Position numbers and translations under genes: made by a program. 62,054 nucleotides of DNA, taken from NCBI GenBank assembly GCA_964517125.1, contig CAZFBD010000021.1, forward strand, positions 1-62,054, in the 5' to 3' direction. Source of the stretch: SHLQ01 sp964517125 (lineage in GTDB: Bacteria > Actinomycetota > Acidimicrobiia > Acidimicrobiales > SHLQ01). Positions 33,212 through 41,867 of this stretch are shown here, piece by piece (position 1 is the first letter of the stretch; every line of letters begins with the position of its first letter). The notes beneath the pieces are model-generated. The model was not told the DNA's origin. It made no database searches and saw only the letters and a program-made list of their open reading frames with translations.

Positions 33212-33871
33212 GTGCGTCTCGTTGTTGCCCGCTGCACCGTCGATTACGACGGCCGTCTGACCGCCCACCTCCCCGAAGCTATTCGGCTGATCATGGTGAA
33301 GGCCGACGGCTGCGTCGCCGTCCATGCCGATGGTGGCGCCTACAAACCCCTCAACTGGATGAACGCCCCGAACCGTCTCATCGAGGACGGAGCCGAGTGG
33401 CGGGTGGTCAGCCCAAAGGGTGAGACGCTCATCATCACGCTGCACGAGGTGCTCTCGGACACCGCGTGGGAGTTCGGGGTCGACCCCGGGCTCACCAAGG
33501 ACGGTGTCGAGGCGCACCTGCAGGAGCTTCTGGCCGCCGACCCCACCACGATCGAGGACGGATTTCGTCTGGTTCGGCGCGAGTACCCCACCCAGATCGG
33601 CCCCGTCGATCTGCTCTGCCGCGACGGTGACGACGGCGTGATCGCGATCGAGGTGAAGCGCCGCGGCGAAATCGACGGTGTGGAGCAGCTCAGCCGCTAC
33701 CTCGAATTCCTCAACCAGGACCCCGTGCTTTCGCCGGTCCGAGGTGTGTTCGTTGCCCAGGAGATCAAGCCGCAGGCCAAAGTTCTGGCGTCGGAACGGT
33801 CCATCACCTGTGTCGAGGTCGACTACGACGAACTTCGCGGTATCGAGTCACCGCAGCTGAGGTTGTTGTGA
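33212..33871 (+). CDS. nucS: mismatch-specific endonuclease NucS/EndoMS
   Basis: A 219-aa NucS, the enzyme that cuts mismatched DNA in Actinobacteria and archaea lacking MutS/MutL. The N-terminal DNA-binding domain begins RLVVARCTVDYDGRL. The RecB-like nuclease domain has PVDLLCRD (Asp133) and IAIEVKRRGEIDGVEQLSRY (Glu147, Lys149), the D-ExK active site, all intact. Length is close to mycobacterial NucS. The GTG start sits 7 nt after TACACT. Its stop overlaps the VanW gene's GTG by 4 bp, so the two are coupled. Confidence 0.95.
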   Translation: MRLVVARCTVDYDGRLTAHLPEAIRLIMVKADGCVAVHADGGAYKPLNWMNAPNRLIEDGAEWRVVSPKGETLIITLHEVLSDTAWEFGVDPGLTKDGVEAHLQELLAADPTTIEDGFRLVRREYPTQIGPVDLLCRDGDDGVIAIEVKRRGEIDGVEQLSRYLEFLNQDPVLSPVRGVFVAQEIKPQAKVLASERSITCVEVDYDELRGIESPQLRLL

Positions 33872-35628
33872 TCCGACGGTTGCTGCCGCTGGCGCTGGCG
33901 TTTTCACTCCTTGCGTCCTGCGGTCTGTCCGGGGACTCCGACGACGATGCTTCGGGTGGCGACGACACCAACGAAGCAGCAACCGAGCCGCTCAGCACGC
34001 CGATCCGTATCTCGTTCGGCGACAAGTGGGTCGAGGTGACCCGGTCCGAGCTGGGGCTCACCACCGCTGGGGCTCCAACCGCTCTGGCCGCCGACGAGCT
34101 CGCCGACCATGTGCGTGACCTCACCGCCACCGGCCGGCTCCCGGTCGATGCCCGCGTGGAATACACCGGCACGAGCTTCGAGGCGGTCGATGGTGTCGGA
34201 GGTCAGGAGCCAGATCTGACCGAGCTCGCACGCCGCTTGGTCGCTGCATCCGAAGACGGAACGGGAACCGTCGAGGTGCCCTTCAGTCCGGTCGAGCCCG
34301 AACTGTCCCTGTCCCGGGCACAGGATGTGGCAGACATGCTGAACACTCGTGCCGGCGACGGGATCACGGTCTCGGTCGGCGCCGAGACCGCAACGTTGCC
34401 ACTTTCACTCATTGGACCAGCAACCGAGATCACCCTGGGGCTCACCGACTGGGATCTGGACATTCGCTGGGACGAGATCGCCGACGGCATTGCGGCCCGC
34501 TTCCCCAACGTTGGGGCTCCCGGGGGCGAGGCCATATTTGCAATCGAAGAGGACGACGATGGCGAGAACGTGGTTGTCATCATTCCCGGGGCACCGGCAA
34601 CGGTGTGTTGCGACGCAGCGTCGGTGGACCGTCTCAAGCAGGCCCTGCGGGTCGATCTGGAGGTCGCACGCCTCACGTTGGCGAGGGTCGATGGCGAACG
34701 TGGGCAGCAGTGGGCCGAGGAACAGGGAGTGGTCGAGCTCATTGGTTCGTTCACCACCAGCTACACGCCAGGTCAGAACCGGGTCACGAACATCCGCCGG
34801 ATCGCCGAGCTCACTCAGGGCGTGCTCATTGAGCCCGGCGAGACCTTCTCGTTGAACGCGCACGTTGGCCGCCGCACCACCGAAAACGGGTTTGTGCCGG
34901 CTGGCACGATCGTGAACGGACACCTCGTGGACAGCGTCGGCGGTGGCATCAGCCAGTTCGCGACCACGCTCTTCAACGCAAGCTTCTTCGGCGGCCTGGA
35001 GTTCGGCCAGTATCAGAGCCACTCGATCTACTTCAGTCGCTACCCCTATGGGCGGGAGGCCACCATCTCGTGGCCGGCACCGGCGCTGGAGATCGTCAAC
35101 CCAACGCCTCATGCGGTGCTGGTCTGGCCCACGAGCACGGCCAATTCGGTCACGGTCGACCTGTACTCGACCAAGCTGGTCGAGGTCGAACAGACCGGCC
35201 AGTGGGAGAACAGCATTCAGGCTGCGTGTACCCGGGTCACGACCGAGCGAACCCGCACCTCCATCGAGGACGGCACCGAGGTTGTCGACACCGTCTTCGC
35301 CACCTACCGGCCCGAGGGAATCGCCTGCGACGGCACGGCAACCGAGGACCCCGACGCCGAACAGATCGAAAAGCTCGAAGATGGCGAGGACCCCGGCTTC
35401 GACGACAACCCGGGCGACGCTGGGGACGATCCGGCCGACGATCCACCCGCCGAGGACCCACCAGCCGAAGACCCCGCTGCGGAAGACCCACCCGCTGAAG
35501 ACCCACCGGCCGAAGATCCACCCGCTGAAGACCCACCGGCCGAAGACCCCCCTGCGGAAGACCCACCAGCCGAGGACCCGCCTGCCGAAGATCCGCCTGC
35601 GGAAGATCCCCCCGCCGAAGGCGAGTGA
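33868..35628 (+). CDS. VanW-family lipoprotein with a Pro-Ala-Glu-Asp repeat tail
   Basis: A 586-aa protein with a lipobox (LLASC, Cys about residue 18), an acidic linker, and an extracytoplasmic region that may contain peptidoglycan-binding-type segments. A VanW domain (about 320-425) follows, with TNIRRIAELTQGVLIEPGE, FSLNAHVGRRT, GHLVDSVGGGISQFATTLFN and YFSRYPYGREAT. The role of VanW is unsettled; it is linked to cell-wall processing. The last 60 residues are 12 units of the pentapeptide PPAED (one variant PAAED). The GTG overlaps the nucS stop (GTGA). The tail could span or contact the wall, which is inference. Confidence 0.85.
   Translation: MIRRLLPLALAFSLLASCGLSGDSDDDASGGDDTNEAATEPLSTPIRISFGDKWVEVTRSELGLTTAGAPTALAADELADHVRDLTATGRLPVDARVEYTGTSFEAVDGVGGQEPDLTELARRLVAASEDGTGTVEVPFSPVEPELSLSRAQDVADMLNTRAGDGITVSVGAETATLPLSLIGPATEITLGLTDWDLDIRWDEIADGIAARFPNVGAPGGEAIFAIEEDDDGENVVVIIPGAPATVCCDAASVDRLKQALRVDLEVARLTLARVDGERGQQWAEEQGVVELIGSFTTSYTPGQNRVTNIRRIAELTQGVLIEPGETFSLNAHVGRRTTENGFVPAGTIVNGHLVDSVGGGISQFATTLFNASFFGGLEFGQYQSHSIYFSRYPYGREATISWPAPALEIVNPTPHAVLVWPTSTANSVTVDLYSTKLVEVEQTGQWENSIQAACTRVTTERTRTSIEDGTEVVDTVFATYRPEGIACDGTATEDPDAEQIEKLEDGEDPGFDDNPGDAGDDPADDPPAEDPPAEDPAAEDPPAEDPPAEDPPAEDPPAEDPPAEDPPAEDPPAEDPPAEDPPAEGE
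35443..35622 (+). repeat. 12 x 15-bp coding repeat (PPAED)
   Basis: Twelve in-frame 15-bp units of the type CCA-CCC-GCC-GAA-GAC, each encoding Pro-Pro-Ala-Glu-Asp with one Pro-Ala-Ala variant (unit 3) and a Gly in place of the last Asp. Third positions vary between units, so the peptide has been kept while the DNA diverged. Confidence 0.9.
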
Positions 35629-35666
35629 TCCCTCCACTCAGGCAGCGTCGCTGAACACGGTGTCGG

Positions 35667-35672
35667 TACGCT
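35667..35672 (+). promoter_or_regulatory. -10 box of the reductase gene at 35680, leaderless type
   Basis: TACGCT, spacer GAAAGCG (7 nt), ATG at 35680. It lies in the 51-bp gap after the VanW gene. Confidence 0.45.
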
Positions 35673-35679
35673 GAAAGCG

Positions 35680-36900
35680 ATGACCTCCACCATCGCCATC
35701 GTTGGCGCCGGACCCGCCGGAAGCGCTGCCGCTCACCGGCTCGCCGAAGCCGGCGAAGACGTCCTCCTGATCGACAAGGCAACCTTCCCTCGCGACAAGT
35801 TCTGCGGCGATGGGCTCACCACGCTGGCGCTGCGTGAGCTCGACGAGATGCGGTTCGACCCGTCCACGGTCCCGTCCTGGACGCCGGTCCACGAAGCGTT
35901 CATTCGCTCCCCTGGGGGCCGCGACCACCACATTCCGTTGCCCGATGGGCCTGGTCTGCATGCGGCCATCGCCCGCCGAAGTGAACTCGACCACGCGCTC
36001 GTCGATTTCGCCGTGGCTGCCGGCGCCCGCACGCTGTTCGGGACCGGCCTGCAGGCCATCGAGCCCAACGCCCATTCCATCAGCCTCCACCTCGACGACG
36101 GCACCACGATCGAGGCGCATTCCCTGATCGCCGCCGACGGCATGTGGTCGCCAATTCGCAAGATGCACGGCCTCGACTCTGGCACCATGGCTTCGTACCG
36201 CGGCGAATGGCATGCCTTTCGCCAGTACTTCGAGAACGTTGGACCCCGGGCGTCGTCGGAGCTCTGGGTCTGGTTCGAAGACGACATTCTTCCCGGGTAT
36301 GCGTGGTCCTTCCCGATCGGCGACGGACGGGCAAACGTTGGTTTCGGCATTCTGCGCGACGGCACCATCCCCACGAAGGACATGAAGCAGCTGTGGCCCG
36401 ACCTGCTGTCGCGTCCACACATCCGTGAGGTACTCGGCCCCGACGCTGTTCCCGAGTCCCGTCACCGGGCATGGCCCATTCCTGCACGCGTCGATGCCGC
36501 TCCCCTCATCGCACCACGCACGCTGTTCGTGGGCGACGCCGCAGCCGCATGTGATGCGCTCACTGGCGAGGGAATCGGTCAGGCGCTACTCACCGGCCGT
36601 CAGGCGGCCGCAGCGCTACTCACCCACCCTGAGTCGTTCACCACCGCAGCCGCCGCTTACGAGCAGGAGGTGCGGGCTGAGCTCGTTGCCGATCATCGTA
36701 TGGCCACGGCGCTTGGCGGGCTCATGAAGAACACCCAGGTTGCAGAGTTCGCGCTGCGTGCCGTTGGTACGAATGCGTGGACACGCCGCAACTTCGGCCG
36801 CTGGCTGTTCGAGGACTATCCACGAGCGCTCATCGCCACTCCCCGCCGCTGGCACCGCGGTATGTTTACCGGCCCTGGGGCGTTCGCCACCGCCGACTGA
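35680..36900 (+). CDS. geranylgeranyl reductase-family FAD oxidoreductase
   Basis: A 406-aa flavoprotein of the geranylgeranyl reductase/PHBH-like group. The FAD Rossmann motif TIAIVGAGPAGSAAAHRLAE is at residues 4-23, followed by LIDKATFPRDKFCGDGLT (the conserved P-R-x-K-x-C-G-D signature), IAADGMWSPIRKMHG, and LFVGDAAAACDALTGEGIGQ. Relatives saturate isoprenoid chains of menaquinone or lipids; the substrate here is not known. It is likely a single gene with a leaderless-type promoter. Confidence 0.88.
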   Translation: MTSTIAIVGAGPAGSAAAHRLAEAGEDVLLIDKATFPRDKFCGDGLTTLALRELDEMRFDPSTVPSWTPVHEAFIRSPGGRDHHIPLPDGPGLHAAIARRSELDHALVDFAVAAGARTLFGTGLQAIEPNAHSISLHLDDGTTIEAHSLIAADGMWSPIRKMHGLDSGTMASYRGEWHAFRQYFENVGPRASSELWVWFEDDILPGYAWSFPIGDGRANVGFGILRDGTIPTKDMKQLWPDLLSRPHIREVLGPDAVPESRHRAWPIPARVDAAPLIAPRTLFVGDAAAACDALTGEGIGQALLTGRQAAAALLTHPESFTTAAAAYEQEVRAELVADHRMATALGGLMKNTQVAEFALRAVGTNAWTRRNFGRWLFEDYPRALIATPRRWHRGMFTGPGAFATAD

Positions 36901-36943
36901 CAGCCTCTCAACATCTTGCCCACGCCTCCGATGGGTATTGCGT

Positions 36944-39373
36944 ATGAGGTCGAGGCTGCTCGCACTTCTGCTGGTGCCGGCGGTCACCGTCCTCCTCCTT
37001 GCGGCAAGTGTCGTGGGGCAGAGAAACACGACCTATGGCGAGGCAAGGGACGCAAGCGAACTCGCCGCGCTCGCGCAATCGGTTGCCGTCGTCGATCAAC
37101 GGCTGGGCGAGGAAGCACTCGCAGGCACGAAAGCGATCGAGGAGCCCGGCCGCTGGACCCAGTTCCTTGTCGAGGAGGTCGAGCGCACCGACGAGAGCCT
37201 CCGGGACCTGACGGCCCTCGCAACCGACGGGAACGACACGACCGTGATCGCCGTCGTGGAGTCGTTCGGCGAGGCGTTGAAGTATCGGAGCGACATCGAA
37301 GAGGGCACGATCTCGCCGCTGCAGTTGCTCGACCGGTATGCCGGAATGCGTACCGTCCTGCTCGATGTGCTTTCGCAGCGGGCCCGCCTTGCGAACGGTT
37401 CGGAATCGGGCGCTCCTCTCCGCGGCCTGTTCGCCATGATCGATGCCCGCAGCGCCCACCTGAACGAGCGGCTCGCAACCGAACTTGCGCTCACCTACGA
37501 CACCTGGGCCCCCGGCCAGCACACGACGGCAGTTGGAGCCATCATCATTCAGCGGAGCCAGATCCGGGTCGCTGCCGCCGAACAACAGCGAACTGCGAGC
37601 ATCACTGCCAGAAGCGACGTTCTGGATCTGTTCCGAGAGGCCGTGCTCCTGGACGACTCCATCCCCGAAGTCGACCCAGGGGTCTACACGAGCGCAAGCG
37701 ACACGTGGCTCCGGATCATGAACTCCGAGATCGAGGCGGAGGCCAACGCGGTTGCAACCAAACTGCAGACGGCAGAGCAGCGGGCAGAACGTGACCGGTT
37801 GGTCACCTCGATGGGGGTTGGTGTCGCGCTGGCCCTCGCACTTCTCATCGCCGGACTCGTCTCCTACAAACTCGTGCACCGCGTGGGCCTCATCACGGAT
37901 CGGGCCGAGGCGTTCGCCGCTGGCACGCTCTCCTTCACGAGCGAACCCGAGGACGTGGCGGGCCGCGATGAGATCGCTCAGCTCTCGCGAGTGTTCGACG
38001 CCATGGCCCGCAAGGTGGACCGCCAGGCTCGCCACGACGAGCTGACTGGCCTGCGAAATCGAAAGTCCATACTTGACCATTGGACAAGCGAGGCATCGGG
38101 AGCCCGTGCAGGGTCCGTCGCAGTGCTTGCGATCGACCTCGACGATTTCAAACCCATCAACGATGGTCTTGGGCACCATGCCGGTGATGAAGCACTCCGG
38201 CAGACCGCACGTCGGATCGAGCGACAGGCGAGCGAAAACAACGGGCTTGCCGGACGACTGGGCGGAGATGAGTTTCTCGTCGTGCTCCAGGGTCTCGAGC
38301 ACGAGTCCGACGCTCTCGAAATCGGTGAACGCATACTGGCCGAGCTCGTGCGGCCCATCCGAATTGACCGTGCCTCGGTGTCGGTCGGCGCGAGTGTTGG
38401 CGTTGCCGTTCATCGCAAGGGGGCCACGCCCGTGGAGCTCCTGAAGGATGCCGACGATGCGCTGTACGTGGCCAAGGCCAATGGGCGAGGCCAGCTGATC
38501 GAGTCCGACCATGAGCTTCGGAGCCGCCTGGTGGACGAACGCCAGGAGCAGGAGAGCATTCTGCAGGCGCTCTCCAACGGCGACTTCATCCCGTACTTCC
38601 AACCGTTGTGGCACCGTGGCACCGCTGTCACGGCGTTCGAGGCACTCGTCCGATGGAAACGTCCCGACGGCAGCATCGCCGGACCGGGCGCGATCATTCC
38701 CGTCATCGAGAGCCAGGGCCTGCTGTCTGCCCTCGATGCCCAGGTGTTCCAACGCGTATGCGAGACCATCGTCGAGTGGACCGAGGCTGGTCTGCCCGTA
38801 CGCCCCATCAGCGTGAACACCTCGTCGGCCCGCATCGAAGACCCGGACTTCGTGAGCGACGTGCTCGAGACGCTCCGGGCCACAGGATGCCCAAGCGAAC
38901 TGATCCTCTTCGAGGTGACGGAGTCTGGTCTCATGACCGATCGATCGGGGAACGTGCAACGACTCCAGGAGCTTCGAGATCACGGAATCCGGATCGGCGC
39001 TGACGACTTCGGCACCGGCTACTCGTCCCTCAGCTACCTGCAGGACCTGCCGGTCGATGCCCTCAAGCTCGATCGGGTGTTCATCGATGGCATCGACACC
39101 AATCCGGCCAACCAGGCCATCGTGCGAAATGTGCTTTCGCTTGCGACCGAGCTTGGGCTCGAAGTGGTGGCTGAGGGGGTGGAGACACGAGCCGAATACG
39201 ACTGGCTCGTCGAGCACGAGACGCCGATTCTGCAGGGGTTCCTGCTCGGCCGGCCGGCACCGAAGTCGGAGACGGCGGCGTTGTTGGCGTCGCTCCGAAC
39301 CGCCTCACCAGTGACGCCTGTTCCGGAGACGCTGCCCGATTCCTGGTCCGCTGATGAGGTCGCCGCGCCATGA
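36944..39373 (+). CDS. membrane GGDEF-EAL protein (c-di-GMP turnover)
   Basis: An 809-aa protein. A membrane helix at 3-22, an extracytoplasmic helical sensor region (about 23-285), a second helix (about 288-310), a HAMP-like linker, then GGDEF and EAL domains. The cyclase site GGDEF is intact (about 440; RLGGDEFLVVL), but no RxxD inhibitory site precedes it. The EAL domain has EALVRWK, NTSSARIED, FEVTESG, ADDFGTGYSSLSYLQ, KLDRVFIDG, VVAEGVET and QGFLLGRP, all catalytic residues present. It may make or degrade c-di-GMP; the net direction is unpredictable. The ATG at 36944 begins the signal-anchor. Its stop overlaps the next gene (ATGA). Confidence 0.92.
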   Translation: MRSRLLALLLVPAVTVLLLAASVVGQRNTTYGEARDASELAALAQSVAVVDQRLGEEALAGTKAIEEPGRWTQFLVEEVERTDESLRDLTALATDGNDTTVIAVVESFGEALKYRSDIEEGTISPLQLLDRYAGMRTVLLDVLSQRARLANGSESGAPLRGLFAMIDARSAHLNERLATELALTYDTWAPGQHTTAVGAIIIQRSQIRVAAAEQQRTASITARSDVLDLFREAVLLDDSIPEVDPGVYTSASDTWLRIMNSEIEAEANAVATKLQTAEQRAERDRLVTSMGVGVALALALLIAGLVSYKLVHRVGLITDRAEAFAAGTLSFTSEPEDVAGRDEIAQLSRVFDAMARKVDRQARHDELTGLRNRKSILDHWTSEASGARAGSVAVLAIDLDDFKPINDGLGHHAGDEALRQTARRIERQASENNGLAGRLGGDEFLVVLQGLEHESDALEIGERILAELVRPIRIDRASVSVGASVGVAVHRKGATPVELLKDADDALYVAKANGRGQLIESDHELRSRLVDERQEQESILQALSNGDFIPYFQPLWHRGTAVTAFEALVRWKRPDGSIAGPGAIIPVIESQGLLSALDAQVFQRVCETIVEWTEAGLPVRPISVNTSSARIEDPDFVSDVLETLRATGCPSELILFEVTESGLMTDRSGNVQRLQELRDHGIRIGADDFGTGYSSLSYLQDLPVDALKLDRVFIDGIDTNPANQAIVRNVLSLATELGLEVVAEGVETRAEYDWLVEHETPILQGFLLGRPAPKSETAALLASLRTASPVTPVPETLPDSWSADEVAAP

Positions 39374-39843
39374 TCATCTCAACACGAATCGTCCTGACCC
39401 TGCTGCTCCTACTGGGGCTGGGCGCGTGCGGCGTCGACGGAAACGACTCCGACGGTGAACTCGCCCGCGGTGACGTCGTGAGCCTTGCCCTTGTTGACCG
39501 CGGCGATGGTCCACCCGATCTTCAGGTTCTGGAACCGGCAGATGGCGCCGTGGTCACGTCGCCATTCACCATTCGGGTCCGTGCGATCAACTTTGCCCTC
39601 GCTCCGGCCGGGCGAACGCTGGACGGGGAAGGGCATTGGCATGTCCTTCTCGATCAGGGCTGCCTCGCCGCCGGAACCGTGATCCCCAACGACGACGTCT
39701 CACTGCACGTCGGGAGTGGAGCGTCGGAAGCCGAGTTCGACCTGAAACCCGGCCGTTACGACCTGTGTGTGCAGGCAGGAGACGGCTTCCATGTGGCCGT
39801 GAACGTGTCGCATTCGCTTTCGCTCACGGTGGTTGGGCGCTGA
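39370..39843 (+). CDS. DUF4399-like small lipoprotein
   Basis: A 157-aa protein with an N-terminal signal and lipobox LGLGAC (Cys about residue 20). The mature domain has the DUF4399-like pattern: LEPADGAVVTSPFTIRVRA, APAGRTLDGEGHWHVLLDQG (two His) and HVGSGASEAEFDLKPGRYDL. Related proteins are often encoded with electron-transport or envelope genes, but the function is unknown. The ATG overlaps the GGDEF-EAL stop by 4 bp, so the two are cotranscribed, and a sensory partnership is possible. It converges on typA with 10 bp between stops. Confidence 0.7.
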   Translation: MIISTRIVLTLLLLLGLGACGVDGNDSDGELARGDVVSLALVDRGDGPPDLQVLEPADGAVVTSPFTIRVRAINFALAPAGRTLDGEGHWHVLLDQGCLAAGTVIPNDDVSLHVGSGASEAEFDLKPGRYDLCVQAGDGFHVAVNVSHSLSLTVVGR

Positions 39844-39853
39844 ACGACTGAGT

Positions 39854-41704
39854 TCAGACGGCGGCTTCGGCCTCGCGAGCGTTCTTCAGGCGCTTCGCGG
39901 CACGGGCACGGGTGGTGCCGTCCAGGTTCACCTTGCGAAGGCGAACGTTGTCCGGAGTCACCTCGACGCACTCGTCGTCGGCGATTGTCTCCAATGCACC
40001 TTCGAGCGAGAAGACCTTCGGCGGCGTGATCCGAATCGTGTCGTCTGACGACTGCGTGCGGATGTTGTCGAGCTTCTTCTCTTTGCAGATGTTCACGTCC
40101 ATGTCCTCGTTGCGAGGATTCTGGCCAATGATCATGCCTTCGTAGACATCGACGCTCGGCGGAATGTAGAACGTGCAGCGTTCCTGCAGGTTCTGGATGG
40201 CGTTGATGGTGCTGCTGCCAGTGCGGTCGGCGACGATGGAGCCGTTGTTGCGCATGCGGATCTCGCCCTGCCACGGGATCCACCCCTCGAACACGTGGTT
40301 CGCCAGGCCGGTGCCGCGGGTCTCGGTGAGGAAGCCGGTGCGGAAACCAATGAGCGCACGTGCCGGCACGATGTACTCGAGACGCACCCAACCATCGCCG
40401 TGGTTGGTCATGTTTTCCATCTTGGCCTTGCGCTCGCCCAGCATCTGCGTGATGCCGCCGACGTGCTCTTCGGGAATGTCGACCGTGAGGCGTTCGGTGG
40501 GCTCGTGGAGCGTGCCGTCGATTTCCTTGGTGAGCACGGCTGGCTTGCCGACCGTGAGCTCGAAGCCCTCACGACGCATGGTTTCCACCAGCACGGCAAG
40601 CTGAAGCTCGCCGCGGCCCTGGACCTCGAAGTTGTCGGGACGGTCGGTGGGGAGCACCCGGATGGACACGTTGCCCACGAGCTCCTTGTCGAGGCGGTCC
40701 TTGATCTGACGGGCGGTGAGCTTGTCGCCGTCCTTGCCTGCCAGCGGCGAGGTGTTGGTGCCGATCGTCATGGACAGCGTGGGCTCGTCGACCGTGATGA
40801 GTGGCAGCGGCTGCGGGTCGGCGGGGTCGCCGAGGGTGTCGCCGATCATGACGTTCTCGATACCCGAGATCTGCACGAGTTCGCCGGGGCCCGCCTCGTC
40901 GACGTCGACGTTGTCGATGCCTTCGGTGGCGGTGAGCGTGACGACCTTCTGGTTGGTGATGCTGCCGTCTTCGCGCATCCAGGCAACCTGCTGGCCCTTC
41001 TTTACGGTGCCCTGCATGACGCGGCAGATGGCGAGTCGGCCGACGTAGGGAGATGCGTCGAGGTTCGTGACCCAAACCTGTGTTGGCTTTGCCTCGTCGT
41101 ACTCGTAGGGAGGCATGGTCTCGATGAGCGTTTCGAAGAGCGGCGACATGTCGGTGCCCTGCTCGCCGTCGGGGTCGAGCTGTGCGTATCCCTCGCGGGC
41201 GCAGGTGTAGACGATCGGGAAGTCGATCTGATCGTCGTCGGCGCCGATCTCCATGAAGAGCTCGTAGACCTCGTCGACGACCTCGGCGACGCGGGCGTCG
41301 GGACGGTCGATCTTGTTGATCACGAGCACCACGGGAAGGCCGAGTGCCATGGCCTTGCCGAGCACGAACCGCGTCTGTGGCAGCGGTCCTTCGCTGGAGT
41401 CCACAAGCAGCACGACGCCGTCGATCATGGTGAGCGCCCGCTCGACCTCGCCACCGAAGTCGGCGTGGCCGGGGGTGTCGACGATGTTGATCTTGACGTC
41501 GCCCCAATGCATGGCGGCGTTGTTGGCGAGAATGGTGATGCCCTTCTCGCGTTCGAGGTCGGTGTTGTCCATGACCCGCTCGACGGCTTCGCCGTGGTCA
41601 CTGAACACACCACCCTGACGCAGCATGGCGTCGACGAGGGTGGTCTTGCCGTGATCGACGTGAGCGATCATGGCGATGTTGCGGAGGTCTTCGCGTTTGT
41701 GCAC
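39854..41704 (-). CDS. typA: translational GTPase TypA/BipA
   Basis: A 616-aa ribosome-associated GTPase of the EF-G family, acting in 50S assembly and stress adaptation. G1 AHVDHGKTTLVD (residues 14-25), G3 DTPGHADF, G4 NKID and the REKGIT effector segment are present, followed by EF-G domains II, III and V and the TypA-specific C-terminal domain (NNGSIVADRTGSSTINAIQN and KVFSLEGALETIADDE). The GTG start lies 6 nt after a TACCGT box. It stands alone between convergent and divergent genes. Confidence 0.97.
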   Translation of the reverse strand: MHKREDLRNIAMIAHVDHGKTTLVDAMLRQGGVFSDHGEAVERVMDNTDLEREKGITILANNAAMHWGDVKINIVDTPGHADFGGEVERALTMIDGVVLLVDSSEGPLPQTRFVLGKAMALGLPVVLVINKIDRPDARVAEVVDEVYELFMEIGADDDQIDFPIVYTCAREGYAQLDPDGEQGTDMSPLFETLIETMPPYEYDEAKPTQVWVTNLDASPYVGRLAICRVMQGTVKKGQQVAWMREDGSITNQKVVTLTATEGIDNVDVDEAGPGELVQISGIENVMIGDTLGDPADPQPLPLITVDEPTLSMTIGTNTSPLAGKDGDKLTARQIKDRLDKELVGNVSIRVLPTDRPDNFEVQGRGELQLAVLVETMRREGFELTVGKPAVLTKEIDGTLHEPTERLTVDIPEEHVGGITQMLGERKAKMENMTNHGDGWVRLEYIVPARALIGFRTGFLTETRGTGLANHVFEGWIPWQGEIRMRNNGSIVADRTGSSTINAIQNLQERCTFYIPPSVDVYEGMIIGQNPRNEDMDVNICKEKKLDNIRTQSSDDTIRITPPKVFSLEGALETIADDECVEVTPDNVRLRKVNLDGTTRARAAKRLKNAREAEAAV

Positions 41705-41710
41705 ATATCA

Positions 41711-41716
41711 ACGGTA
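41711..41716 (-). promoter_or_regulatory. -10 box of typA, leaderless type
   Basis: On the minus strand TACCGT, spacer TGATAT (6 nt), GTG of typA at 41704. No Shine-Dalgarno can fit. Confidence 0.45.
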
Positions 41717-41867
41717 ACGGCTTGCGTCCAATCCCCTCCGTGGCACGACAGGAATCACACCAAATACATGACGGTCGTGATCGTTGCGGAACGGTTACAG
41801 CACACAATTCGGGGAACCAGACCGACAGGACGGACGTCAGACGACCATGCAACAAGGGGGAACCACC

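Noticed and set aside
35443..35622. The repeated segment as a possible CRISPR or minisatellite
   Set aside because: The units are 15 bp, contiguous, in frame, and vary at third positions, so this is a coding repeat.
36908..39217. A 769-codon minus-strand open frame
   Set aside because: It lies opposite the GGDEF-EAL gene, whose motifs are all intact, and its own translation matches no family.
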